64,000 nucleotides of DNA from NCBI RefSeq assembly GCF_900182545.1, contig NZ_FXTJ01000002.1, positions 186,001-250,000 on the forward strand. Reading direction: 5' to 3'. The notes under the pieces were generated by a model that was given only the letters and a program-made list of their open reading frames with translations, was not told the origin of the DNA and did no database searches. Each line of letters begins with the position of its first letter. Position 1 is the stretch's first letter. Below are positions 1-6,779 of this stretch, in pieces. The DNA comes from Geodermatophilus aquaeductus. GTDB taxonomy: Bacteria; Actinomycetota; Actinomycetes; Mycobacteriales; Geodermatophilaceae. The translations under genes were made by a program, and so were the position numbers.

Positions 1-232
1 GGTCGAGGACCTGCTCACCGGCGGTCAGGGGCTGGACCTCTCGCAGCGCACGGTGCGCTCCGGGGAGGTCGGGCTCGGGCCGCGCGACCTGCGCGACGTC
101 GTGCTGTCGGTGACCCGCGGCGGGCGCACGCTGCGCTTCGACGACCCGCTGATCGGCACGCTGCAGAGCGAGGACGTCCTGGTCGTCGTCCGCTCGCACG
201 GCCCCGACGGCCAGGTCTACGCGCGCGCGTAG
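1..232 (+). CDS. C-terminal end of a TrkA-C-type potassium channel or transport subunit (partial)
   Basis: The gene enters from outside the window; the frame runs from base 2 to a TAG at 230-232, giving 76 visible residues. They look like an RCK/TrkA-C regulatory domain at the end of actinobacterial NAD-binding K+ channels: a run beginning EDLLTGGQGLDL, then alternating strands, a GPRDLRDVVLSV segment, and a closing strand EDVLVVVRS. Such domains bind ligand on the cytoplasmic side and gate the channel. Its last 16 bases overlap the end of the convergent cyclase gene. The channel part is not visible, so a TrkA-type protein without a pore is also possible. Confidence 0.5.
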   Translation, partial: VEDLLTGGQGLDLSQRTVRSGEVGLGPRDLRDVVLSVTRGGRTLRFDDPLIGTLQSEDVLVVVRSHGPDGQVYARA

Positions 233-1731
233 GTCCGGGTCGGCTCCCCGCGCCCGCGCAGCTCCACCTCCGCGCCGGGCACCCAGTGGGCCGCCTCGCC
301 GCCGCCCGCGGCGCGCACCGCGGCCTCGCTGGCCACCGCCCGGCCGGGGTGCTCCTTGGCCAGCTCGGTGAGCCGCGCGGCCTCGTTCACCGGGTCGCCG
401 ATGACGGTGTACTCCAGCCGGCTAGCGGTGCCCACCTGCCCGGCCCACGCCGGCCCGCAGGCCACGCCGACGCCGACATCGACCTCGCCGGCGCGCGCGA
501 CGTCGTCGCAGATCCGGCGGGCCGCGCGCAGGGCCGCGCCGGAGGCGTCGGGGTGCGCGGTGGGCGCGCCGAAGACGCACAGCGCGGCGTCGCCCTCGAA
601 CTTGTCGACCAGCCCGCCCTCGGCCTCGATCGCGTCGACCACGACGGCGAAGAAGCGGTTGAGCAGGCCGACCATCCCCTCGGGGCCGGTGCGCCGCACC
701 AGCGACGTCGAGCCCACGACGTCGACGAACAGCGCCGCGACCGGCCGCACCTCACCGCCGAGCGAGGCGCCCTCGGCCAGCGCCCGCGCCGCGACCGTCG
801 TCCCCACGTGCCGGCCGAACAGGTCGCGCAGCCGCTCCCGCTCGGCCAGGCCGGCGGCCATCGTGTTCACGCCCTCCTGGAGCAGACCGATCTCGCCGGC
901 GTCGTCGACGGTGACGGCGGCGGTGTAGTCGCCGGCGCCGACCCGCTGCACCGCCTGCCGCAGGTCGCGCAGCGGCTGGCCGACGGCGCGCGCGGTGAGC
1001 AGCGTGGCCAGCCCGCCGACGAGCACGGCGACGACGGCGAGGAAGACGACGGCGGTGCGGCCGGGCCCCCCGGGGTTGCTCGGGTCGACGAACAGCAGCA
1101 CGACGCCGAGCAGCGGGACGGCGCTGGTCAGGCCCCAGGTGAGCAGCAGCCGCGGGCGGACGCCGAGGGCGAGCCGGCCCGACGGCGGGTGCGCGGCGAG
1201 CGCGCGGGTGGTGAGCCCGCGGGCGGCGCGGGCCACGAGCAGGTAGACGACGCCGGCGGTGACCGCGCCGCCGAACAGGGCGGCGACGCCGACCCGCAGC
1301 CCGACGAGCGGCTCGGGGAACGCGACCGCGGCGACGACGCCGGTGAGGACGGCGCCGAGGAGCCAGACCACGGCGGCGATCAGCGCGGTGTCCACCGGCA
1401 GCCGCAGCACGCGGGCGGCCTCGGCCGGGGTGGGGTCGCGGCCGGCGACCAGCCACGCGGTGGTGGCCCGCTGGCGGCGCAGCCCGGCGAGGGTGGCCAG
1501 GGGCAGCGCCACGACGAGGTAGCCCAGCGCGGTGAGCAGGACGGGGCCGCGGCCGGCGTCGTCCCCGCCGTCGGAGACGCCGAGCAGGAGCAGGGTCACG
1601 GTGCCCACGCCGACGAGGTCGGCGGCGACCACCAGCGCCACGATGAGCGGGACGGCGATCCGCCCGCTGGGCGCCCAGGCCAGCACGTCGTCGGCCCGCC
1701 GGGCGGCGGTGCGGGCGCTGGTCGGGATCAC
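217..1731 (-). CDS. Membrane-bound class III adenylate/guanylate cyclase with HAMP domain
   Basis: This 504-residue protein should make cyclic AMP (or cGMP) from the nucleoside triphosphate at the inner face of the membrane. About six hydrophobic segments occupy residues 25-250, followed by a HAMP linker (about 250-300) and a class III cyclase domain (about 325-470). Catalytic residues are visible: metal-binding D337 in FVDVVGS and D381 in KFEGDA, the purine-selecting pair K377 and D446, and the transition-state N449 and R453 in DPVNEAARL. The K/D pair favours ATP. The architecture is that of the mycobacterial Rv1318c-type cyclases. It converges on and overlaps the preceding gene by 16 bases and ends in TAG. 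Confidence 0.88.
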   Translation of the reverse strand: MIPTSARTAARRADDVLAWAPSGRIAVPLIVALVVAADLVGVGTVTLLLLGVSDGGDDAGRGPVLLTALGYLVVALPLATLAGLRRQRATTAWLVAGRDPTPAEAARVLRLPVDTALIAAVVWLLGAVLTGVVAAVAFPEPLVGLRVGVAALFGGAVTAGVVYLLVARAARGLTTRALAAHPPSGRLALGVRPRLLLTWGLTSAVPLLGVVLLFVDPSNPGGPGRTAVVFLAVVAVLVGGLATLLTARAVGQPLRDLRQAVQRVGAGDYTAAVTVDDAGEIGLLQEGVNTMAAGLAERERLRDLFGRHVGTTVAARALAEGASLGGEVRPVAALFVDVVGSTSLVRRTGPEGMVGLLNRFFAVVVDAIEAEGGLVDKFEGDAALCVFGAPTAHPDASGAALRAARRICDDVARAGEVDVGVGVACGPAWAGQVGTASRLEYTVIGDPVNEAARLTELAKEHPGRAVASEAAVRAAGGGEAAHWVPGAEVELRGRGEPTRTYARA

Positions 1732-1767
1732 GGTCGGCTCAACGACCCCGGCGCGGCGGGGACACGG

Positions 1768-1944
1768 TCAGACCGGGAGCGCGGCGAGGTCCTCGGCCAG
1801 CCGGGCGTCCGCGAGGACGAGGTCGGTGGCGGTGGTGTGCCAGCCGGCGACCAGCAGCAGCGGCCACGGGCGCTCGTCGTCGGCCGAGGCGGTCGCCGCG
1901 ACCAGACCTGCCTGCGCCACGGCGCGGCACGCGAGGGGGTTCAT
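1768..1944 (-). CDS. Small hypothetical protein
   Basis: A 58-residue reading frame (ATG at 1944; a GTG at 1998 would add 18 residues) lies between the cyclase and the divergent NTF2-like gene. The translation is a plausible compact protein, with an alanine-rich first half, a central hydrophobic PLLLVAGWH segment and an acidic C-terminal helix, but no domain is recognised. The ATG has only a weak purine stretch (GGGGAC) in front of it. It could be an ORF by chance in GC-rich DNA. Confidence 0.35.
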   Translation of the reverse strand: MNPLACRAVAQAGLVAATASADDERPWPLLLVAGWHTTATDLVLADARLAEDLAALPV

Positions 1945-2039
1945 GTCCCCGGGATCGGCAGGCGGGTGGGGTTCCTCCAGCCGGGCGGCGCACCTCACCC
2001 GCGGGGATGAGATCGGCCGGCCCGCGGGGTCTGCCCTGC

Positions 2040-2417
2040 ATGGACGGCAACGAGTACGGAGTGCGCGCGGCCCTCGAGGCGTGGGCGCAGGCGGTGCGGC
2101 AGGCCGACGTCGACGCGGTGCTGGCCCTGCACAGCGACGACGTCGTGCTCTTCGACGTCCCGCCGCCGATGACGATCACCGGGACGGAGGGCTACCTCGC
2201 CCAGTGGCGGCTGTTCTGGGACGCGCAGGGCGAGGGCCTCTTCGACGTCTCGGACCTGACCGTCGTCGCCGGGGACGACGTCGCCTTCGCGCACGGCCTG
2301 CTGCGGATCGGCGCGGCCGGCACCGAGGGGTTCCAGGTGCGGCTGACCGTGGGCCTGCGCCGCGACGGGGAGCGCTGGCTGGTCACGCACGAGCACCACT
2401 CGGTGCCGGCCGGCTGA
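2040..2417 (+). CDS. SnoaL/NTF2-like nuclear transport factor 2 family protein
   Basis: About 125 residues with the NTF2/SnoaL-like plan: an N-terminal helix VRAALEAWAQAV, then DVDAVLALHSDDVVLFDVPPP, and a C-terminal curved sheet ending in WLVTHEHHS. Proteins like this form cone-shaped pockets and act as small isomerases, hydrolases or ligand binders; the sequence does not fix the substrate. An ATG at 2007 in the same frame would add 11 residues, but its purine run touches the start codon, so neither start is well supported by a ribosome site. It converges on the NmrA-like gene at 2429. Confidence 0.75.
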   Translation: MDGNEYGVRAALEAWAQAVRQADVDAVLALHSDDVVLFDVPPPMTITGTEGYLAQWRLFWDAQGEGLFDVSDLTVVAGDDVAFAHGLLRIGAAGTEGFQVRLTVGLRRDGERWLVTHEHHSVPAG

Positions 2418-2428
2418 GCGACCGCCGC

Positions 2429-3286
2429 TCAGCCCCGGGCGGCGCGGACGGCGTCGGCCAGCGGGGTCACCGGCCGGCCGAGCAGGGCGGCGAGGTCGGC
2501 GTCGCCGGTGTCCAGGTCGCCGCGGGCGATGGAGGTGTCGATCCCGGCGACGAAGCCGGCGGTGCCGGCGTCGAGGCCGCCGCCCTGCAGGGTCGCGACC
2601 AGCTCCCCGGCCGGCAGGTCGCGGTAGCGGACCGTCGTCCCGGTGACCTCGGTGACGGCGGCGGCGAGGTCGGCGAGGGTGACGCCGGGGCCGCCCAGCT
2701 CGCGGACGACGGTGCCCTCCTCGTCGGCCAGCAGCGCGGCCGCGGCGGCGACGGCGAAGTCGTCGCGCGGGGCGACCGAGACCCGGCCGTCGCCCGCCGC
2801 GCCGACGATCTCGCCGGTGGCGAGGTACTCGTCGATGCGGGAGGTGTAGCCCTCGGCGTACCAGCTGTTGCGCAGGACCGTCGCCGGGACGCCGGAGCGG
2901 CGCAGCACCTCCTCGGTCTCCCGGTGCTCGGGGGCCAGCGGGTTGGTCGAGGTGTCGGCGTGCGCGATCGAGGTGTAGACGATCCGCTGGACGCCGCCGG
3001 CGGCCGCGGCGTCGATCACCGCGGTGTGCTGCGGGACGCGCTGCCCGGCCTCGCTGCCGGAGACCAGCAGCAGCCGGTCGACGCCGGCGAGCGCCGCGGG
3101 GAGGGTGTCCGGCCGCGAGTAGTCGCCGTGCCGCACCTGCACGCCGCGGGCGGCCAGGTCGGCGGCGGCGTCAGGACGGCGGACGACGGCGACGACGTCG
3201 GACGCGGGGACACCGCGGTCGAGCAGCTCCTGGACGGCGCGGCGGCCGAGGCCCCCGGTGGCTCCGGTGACGGCGTAGGTGGTCAT
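2429..3286 (-). CDS. NmrA/QorB-like atypical SDR, NAD(P)H-dependent quinone oxidoreductase
   Basis: The 285-residue protein opens with a Rossmann strand and the nucleotide motif GATGGLG (residues 8-14). It then follows the QorB/NmrA pattern: VVRRPD after strand 2, a short insertion naming a promoter-side loop (HGDYSRPDTL), and LLVSGSE after strand 4. It lacks the classical YxxxK of true short-chain dehydrogenases, as is usual in this subfamily, which reduces quinones or senses NADP. The ATG at 3286 has a strong AGGAGGAG ribosome site about nine bases upstream. It ends 12 bases from the convergent NTF2-like gene. Confidence 0.88.
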   Translation of the reverse strand: MTTYAVTGATGGLGRRAVQELLDRGVPASDVVAVVRRPDAAADLAARGVQVRHGDYSRPDTLPAALAGVDRLLLVSGSEAGQRVPQHTAVIDAAAAGGVQRIVYTSIAHADTSTNPLAPEHRETEEVLRRSGVPATVLRNSWYAEGYTSRIDEYLATGEIVGAAGDGRVSVAPRDDFAVAAAAALLADEEGTVVRELGGPGVTLADLAAAVTEVTGTTVRYRDLPAGELVATLQGGGLDAGTAGFVAGIDTSIARGDLDTGDADLAALLGRPVTPLADAVRAARG

Positions 3287-3519
3287 GCGGTGGCTCTCCT
3301 CCTGCGGGCGCGGTTGCTTGCGTCTTCAACAACTCCGGCGCGGGTGCTCCTCATCCCGGCCGCGTGTCCCCCGTCCGGCGGACCCGGAACCGCGCGTGGC
3401 GCCTGCACTGCGTACCGCCACGCCGGGCGGCCTCCCGGGGGAGGGAGGAGAGGGTGGACCGCCGCGGCGCCGTCCTCCTGGGATGGGCCGGCCGGACTCC
3501 CGAGACCGTGGAGGACGCC

Positions 3520-4656
3520 GTGCACGCGACCCGTCGCACCCGCCCGCTCGGCAGCGCCCTGCTCGTCACCGCCCTGCTCGTCACGGCTGCGGCCGTCGTC
3601 CTGCTGGCGCCGCCCGCCGCCGCGGCCGGCCCGACGGCGGCCGCGGCCGCACCGGAGACCGTGGAGGCGCCCGCGCCCTACGTGGCGCAGGCGGTCTGCG
3701 ATCCCGCGGCCAAGCCCGGCACGGCCGCGCTCGCGGAGCTGCTGGTCGACCACTACGGCACCGGCAGCGTCGGGATCTCCCGCGACTGCTCGGTCGGCGG
3801 TCCGAGCGAGCACAAGGAGGGTCGCGCCCTCGACTGGATGCTCGACGTCGGGGACCCCGCCGAGCGGGCCGTCGCCGAGGACGCGCTGGCGTGGCTGGCC
3901 GCGGCCGGGCCGGACGGGGAGCCCGCCTGGGCGGCCCGGCGGCTCGGCGTCATGTACGCCATCTGGGACCAGGGGATCTGGTCACCGGCGCGGGGCTGGC
4001 GGCCCTACACGGGGGTCAGCCCGCACACCGACCACGTGCACGTCTCGCTGTCGTGGGCCGGGGCGATGGGCGCCACCTCCTGGTGGACCGGCGTGACCGC
4101 CCGGGTGGACACCGGCCCCTGCACCCCCGACCCGGCCCCCGGCGACCTGCCGCCCTGCGCGCCGGGCGCCGAGCAGCCCGCGCCGAGCACCGACGCCGCC
4201 GCCGAGCCGCAGGAGGGGGCCTCGGCCCACGACACGGACGCGGAGGCCGGCGCCCTGGCCGAGCTCGCGGCGCTGCGCGCGGAGTCCCTCGCCCGGCTGA
4301 CGACGGACGGCCGCTGGGTGGCACAGCTCGCGTCCAAGGACGTCGGCATCACCGATCCGCTGCAGACCGCGCAGAACGGCACGCACGTCTTCCAGGCGGT
4401 CGACGTCCTCGCCGAGAGCCGGGCGGCCCTCGCGACCGTGACCGACCCGGCCGCGGTGTCCGTGCTGCACGGCACCGACTTCGGGCAGCGCTCCACCGCG
4501 CCCGACGGCGACCCGTACTGGATCACCGTGGTCGACGCCGGGTTCGGCGGCCGGGCCGACGTCGGGGCCTGGTGCGCGGCCACCTACCCCCAGCTCGCCG
4601 GCGACGAGCTGACCAACGCCTGCCTGCCGCGGCGGCTCACCCCGCCGCACGGCTGA
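3520..4656 (+). CDS. Secreted protein with an M15/D,D-peptidase-like domain and a possible SPOR-like C-terminus
   Basis: GTG at 3520 is chosen because GGAGGAC lies five bases upstream and it gives a normal signal peptide: arginines, a hydrophobic run to about residue 31, then PPAAAA. The mature part carries an M15-like domain (about residues 60-195) with candidate metal ligands H98 and D105 in SEHKEGRALDW and H172/H174 in HTDHVHVS, and a probable disulfide C60-C90. This H..D..H pattern is typical of a widespread actinobacterial exported family. After a Pro/Ala/Glu-rich linker, residues starting GRWVAQLAS resemble a SPOR peptidoglycan-binding fold. A role in the cell wall is inferred. No activity can be assigned with certainty. 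Confidence 0.7.
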   Translation: MHATRRTRPLGSALLVTALLVTAAAVVLLAPPAAAAGPTAAAAAPETVEAPAPYVAQAVCDPAAKPGTAALAELLVDHYGTGSVGISRDCSVGGPSEHKEGRALDWMLDVGDPAERAVAEDALAWLAAAGPDGEPAWAARRLGVMYAIWDQGIWSPARGWRPYTGVSPHTDHVHVSLSWAGAMGATSWWTGVTARVDTGPCTPDPAPGDLPPCAPGAEQPAPSTDAAAEPQEGASAHDTDAEAGALAELAALRAESLARLTTDGRWVAQLASKDVGITDPLQTAQNGTHVFQAVDVLAESRAALATVTDPAAVSVLHGTDFGQRSTAPDGDPYWITVVDAGFGGRADVGAWCAATYPQLAGDELTNACLPRRLTPPHG

Positions 4657-4692
4657 CCCGCCCTCCGTTGACACGCGTGCCATGGTCGGGCC

Positions 4693-6123
4693 GTGGCACC
4701 GGTGCCCGACGGACTCGTGGCGGTCGTCAAGCGCGACTGCCCCACCTGCTCGCTGGTCGAGCCGGTCCTCCAGCAGCTGGCCGGCGCCGGCGCGCTGACC
4801 GTCGTCAGCCAGGACGACCCGTCCTTCCCCGCCGGGCTGCCGGTGACCGACGACCGCGAGCTGGAGGTCAGCTGGCGGCTGGGCATCGAGACGGTGCCCA
4901 CCCTGCTGCGGATGGCCGACGGCGCGGAGACCGGCCGCATCGAGGGCTGGCTGCGCGGACAGTGGGAGTCCTTCACCGGCGTGACCGGCCTCGGCGAGGG
5001 GCTGCCCGAGCACCGGCCCGGCTGCGGGTCCCGCAGCGTCGAGTGGGGCGTCGAGGAGGAACTGGCCCGGCGCTACGGCGGCCGGGTGCTCCGCGCCCGC
5101 AGGGTGGAGCTCGCCGACCTCGAGGACGACGTCGAGGCGGTGTACGACCGCGGCTGGAGCGACGGGCTGCCGTGCGTGCCGCCCACCGAGGAGCGGGTGC
5201 TCCGGATGCTGGCCGGCACGCGGCGGGCTCCCGACGAGGTCGTCGCCGTCGTCCCGCCCGACCTGGTCGAGTGCACGGTGGAGAAGGTGGCGGTGAACGC
5301 CGTCCTCGCCGGCTGCCTGCCCGAGCACCTCCCGGTGGTGCTCGCCGCGGTCGAGGCGGCCTGCCGCGACGAGTTCGCGCTGCACGGCGTGCTGGCCACC
5401 ACCTGGTCCGCGGGGCCGGTGCTGGTGGTCGACGGCCCCGTCACCGCGCGGCTGCGGATGAACTCCGGCGTCAACGCGCTCGGCCAGGGCAACCGGGCCA
5501 ACGCCACGATCGGGCGCGCGCTGCAGCTCGTCGTCCGCAACGTCGGCGGCGGCCGGCCGGGTGAGGTCGACCGCGCGACGCTCGGCAACCCCGGCAAGCT
5601 CGGCTGGTGCTTCGCGGAGGCCGACGACGACCTGCGGCCCTTCCCCCCGCTGGCCGAGTCGCGCGGCGTCCCCGGCTCGGCGCTCACCGTCTTCGCCGGC
5701 GCGGGGCTCACCCCGTTCCTCGACCAGGCCAGCCGGACGCCGGAGTCGCTGGCGCGCACGCTCGCGCTCGTCCTGCGCACCGTGGGCCACCCGAAGGCCG
5801 CGCTGGGCATGGACGCCCTCGTCGTCCTCGGTCCGGAGCACGGGCGGGTGTTCCGCGAGGCCGGCTGGGACCGCGAGCGGCTGCTCGCCGAGCTCGACCC
5901 GCTCCTGGAACTGCAGCCCGACGAGTTCCGCCGCGGCGCGCTGGGCATCGCCGAGGGGATGCCGGACGCGCTGGCCGACCGGCCGCTGCCCAAGTTCCGC
6001 CCCGGCGGGCTGCTGTTCGCCTACGCCGGCGGTCCCGCCGGCATGTTCTCGGCGGTGATCGGCGGCTGGGTCAGCGGTCCGGCCGGCAGCGTGCCGGTGA
6101 CCGTCCCGATCGAGGAGGCCTGA
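4693..6123 (+). CDS. Thioredoxin-fold protein fused to a large uncharacterised domain
   Basis: This 476-residue protein starts at a GTG with only a weak ribosome site. The first about 100 residues look like a thioredoxin fold: a redox CPTC motif at residues 16-19, and a cis-proline region ETVPTLLRM. The remaining 360 residues are a conserved-looking domain I cannot name, with landmarks GWSDGLPCVPPTEERV, a segment MNSGVNALGQGN and a glycine-rich end. Its TGA overlaps the ATG of the selenoprotein gene (TGATG at 6121-6125), so the two are translationally coupled and probably act together. The CxxC, the coupled selenoprotein and the reductase-like protein downstream suggest thiol/selenol redox chemistry (inference). 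Confidence 0.75.
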   Translation: MAPVPDGLVAVVKRDCPTCSLVEPVLQQLAGAGALTVVSQDDPSFPAGLPVTDDRELEVSWRLGIETVPTLLRMADGAETGRIEGWLRGQWESFTGVTGLGEGLPEHRPGCGSRSVEWGVEEELARRYGGRVLRARRVELADLEDDVEAVYDRGWSDGLPCVPPTEERVLRMLAGTRRAPDEVVAVVPPDLVECTVEKVAVNAVLAGCLPEHLPVVLAAVEAACRDEFALHGVLATTWSAGPVLVVDGPVTARLRMNSGVNALGQGNRANATIGRALQLVVRNVGGGRPGEVDRATLGNPGKLGWCFAEADDDLRPFPPLAESRGVPGSALTVFAGAGLTPFLDQASRTPESLARTLALVLRTVGHPKAALGMDALVVLGPEHGRVFREAGWDRERLLAELDPLLELQPDEFRRGALGIAEGMPDALADRPLPKFRPGGLLFAYAGGPAGMFSAVIGGWVSGPAGSVPVTVPIEEA

Positions 6124-6641
6124 TGGCACGAGTGCTGCTCGACCCGACGAGCGAGCGACGGCCGGCCGAGCGGGCCCTGACGGCCCGGCCGGCGTCGCTG
6201 GCGGGGCTGACGGTCGGCCTGCTGGACATCTCCAAGAACCGGGGCGACGTCGTCGTCGCGGAGCTGGAGGCGCTGCTGGCCGCCGACGGCGTCCGGACCC
6301 TGCGCTATCGCAAGCCGACGTTCGCCCGCCCCGCGCCGGTGGACCTGCGGCACGAGATCGCCACGCGGTGCGAGGTGGTCATCGAGGCGCTGGCCGACTA
6401 GGGCTCGTGCACGTCGTGCAGTGTGCACGACATCGCCGATCTGGAGGCCCGGGGCGTGGTGGGGGTCTTCCTCGCCTCCTCGGAGTTCGCCGACGCCGCG
6501 GCCGTCCAGGCGCGGGCGCTGGGCCTGGCGGTGCCGCACGTCCTCGTGCCGCACCCGATCCAGGACCGGACCGACGACGAGCTGCGCCGGCTGGCCCGGG
6601 ACGCCTACCCCGCGGTGCTCGGGGCGGTCACGTCCGGCTGA
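6123..6641 (+). CDS. UGSC-family selenoprotein with selenocysteine encoded by in-frame UAG
   Basis: Codons 1-92 run from ATG 6123; codon 93 is TAG (6399-6401); the same frame then stays open for 79 codons to TGA at 6639-6641, giving 172 residues if the TAG is read as selenocysteine. Across it the protein reads ALAD-U-GSCTSCSVHD, the motif that names the UGSC (seleno)protein family, and both halves look like one family member (LLDISKNRGD in the N-terminal half, VPHPIQDRTDDEL near the C-terminus). The family usually has UGA at this position; UAG-directed selenocysteine is reported in Geodermatophilus and Blastococcus. A SECIS-like hairpin starts directly downstream. C96 and C99 form a CTSC next to the Sec. 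Function is unknown; a redox role is inferred. Automatic annotation would give a 92-residue stub. Confidence 0.85.
6405..6431 (+). promoter_or_regulatory. Bacterial SECIS-like hairpin for the UAG selenocysteine codon
   Basis: Counting the U of UAG as 1, bases 15-22 (6413-6420) pair perfectly with 26-33 (6424-6431), leaving a GUG loop in which G23 and U24 sit at the tip. This is the place occupied by the essential G23-U24 of the E. coli fdhF element that SelB reads. A second, mutually exclusive pairing (6405-6412 with 6423-6430, also 8 bp) leaves a ten-base loop. The bulged U17 of fdhF is not present; the base there is C and is paired. The element lies inside the coding frame, as bacterial SECIS elements do. 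Confidence 0.7.
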
Positions 6642-6652
6642 GCCGGCCCGGC

Positions 6653-6700
6653 GGGCGCCGGGACCTCCGGGCGCCGGGACCTCCGGGCGCCGGGACCTTC
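6653..6700 (+). repeat. Three tandem 16-bp repeats after the selenoprotein gene
   Basis: The unit GGGCGCCGGGACCTCC occurs three times without spacing (6653-6668, 6669-6684, 6685-6700; the last copy has one change near its end). Each unit contains the palindrome GGCGCC, and neighbouring units can pair through CCGGGACC-type segments. It sits 11 bases after the TGA of the selenoprotein gene, so it may act as a structured terminator. It could equally be a simple expansion. Confidence 0.6.
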
Positions 6701-6779
6701 GAGCCTGGTGCCCGGGCGCACCGCGCTCCTAGCCTCCCGGGATGACGGCACCGCCTGCCCGACGCGCCGGCCGGCCCAC

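Noticed and set aside
286..2010. A 574-residue plus-strand ORF opposite the cyclase
   Set aside because: It is the antisense shadow of the cyclase gene, rich in Arg, Gly, Asp and Gln, with no domain.
3364..3519. An N-terminal extension of the secreted M15-like protein
   Set aside because: The 52 extra residues are Arg-rich, precede a proper signal peptide, and the internal GTG at 3520 has a good ribosome site.
6123..6401. A 92-residue protein ending at TAG followed by a separate 72-residue ORF from 6423
   Set aside because: The two frames are the same and join into one UGSC-family protein through the TAG. The second ORF would start inside the SECIS-like stem and would have no ribosome site.
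6399..6401. Pseudogene by nonsense mutation
   Set aside because: The TAG sits exactly on the motif Sec position, a SECIS-like hairpin follows at the right distance, and the rest of the frame is intact. It remains the main alternative until sel genes are shown.
6653..6700. A CRISPR array
   Set aside because: The three 16-bp units are contiguous with no spacers and there are no cas genes.
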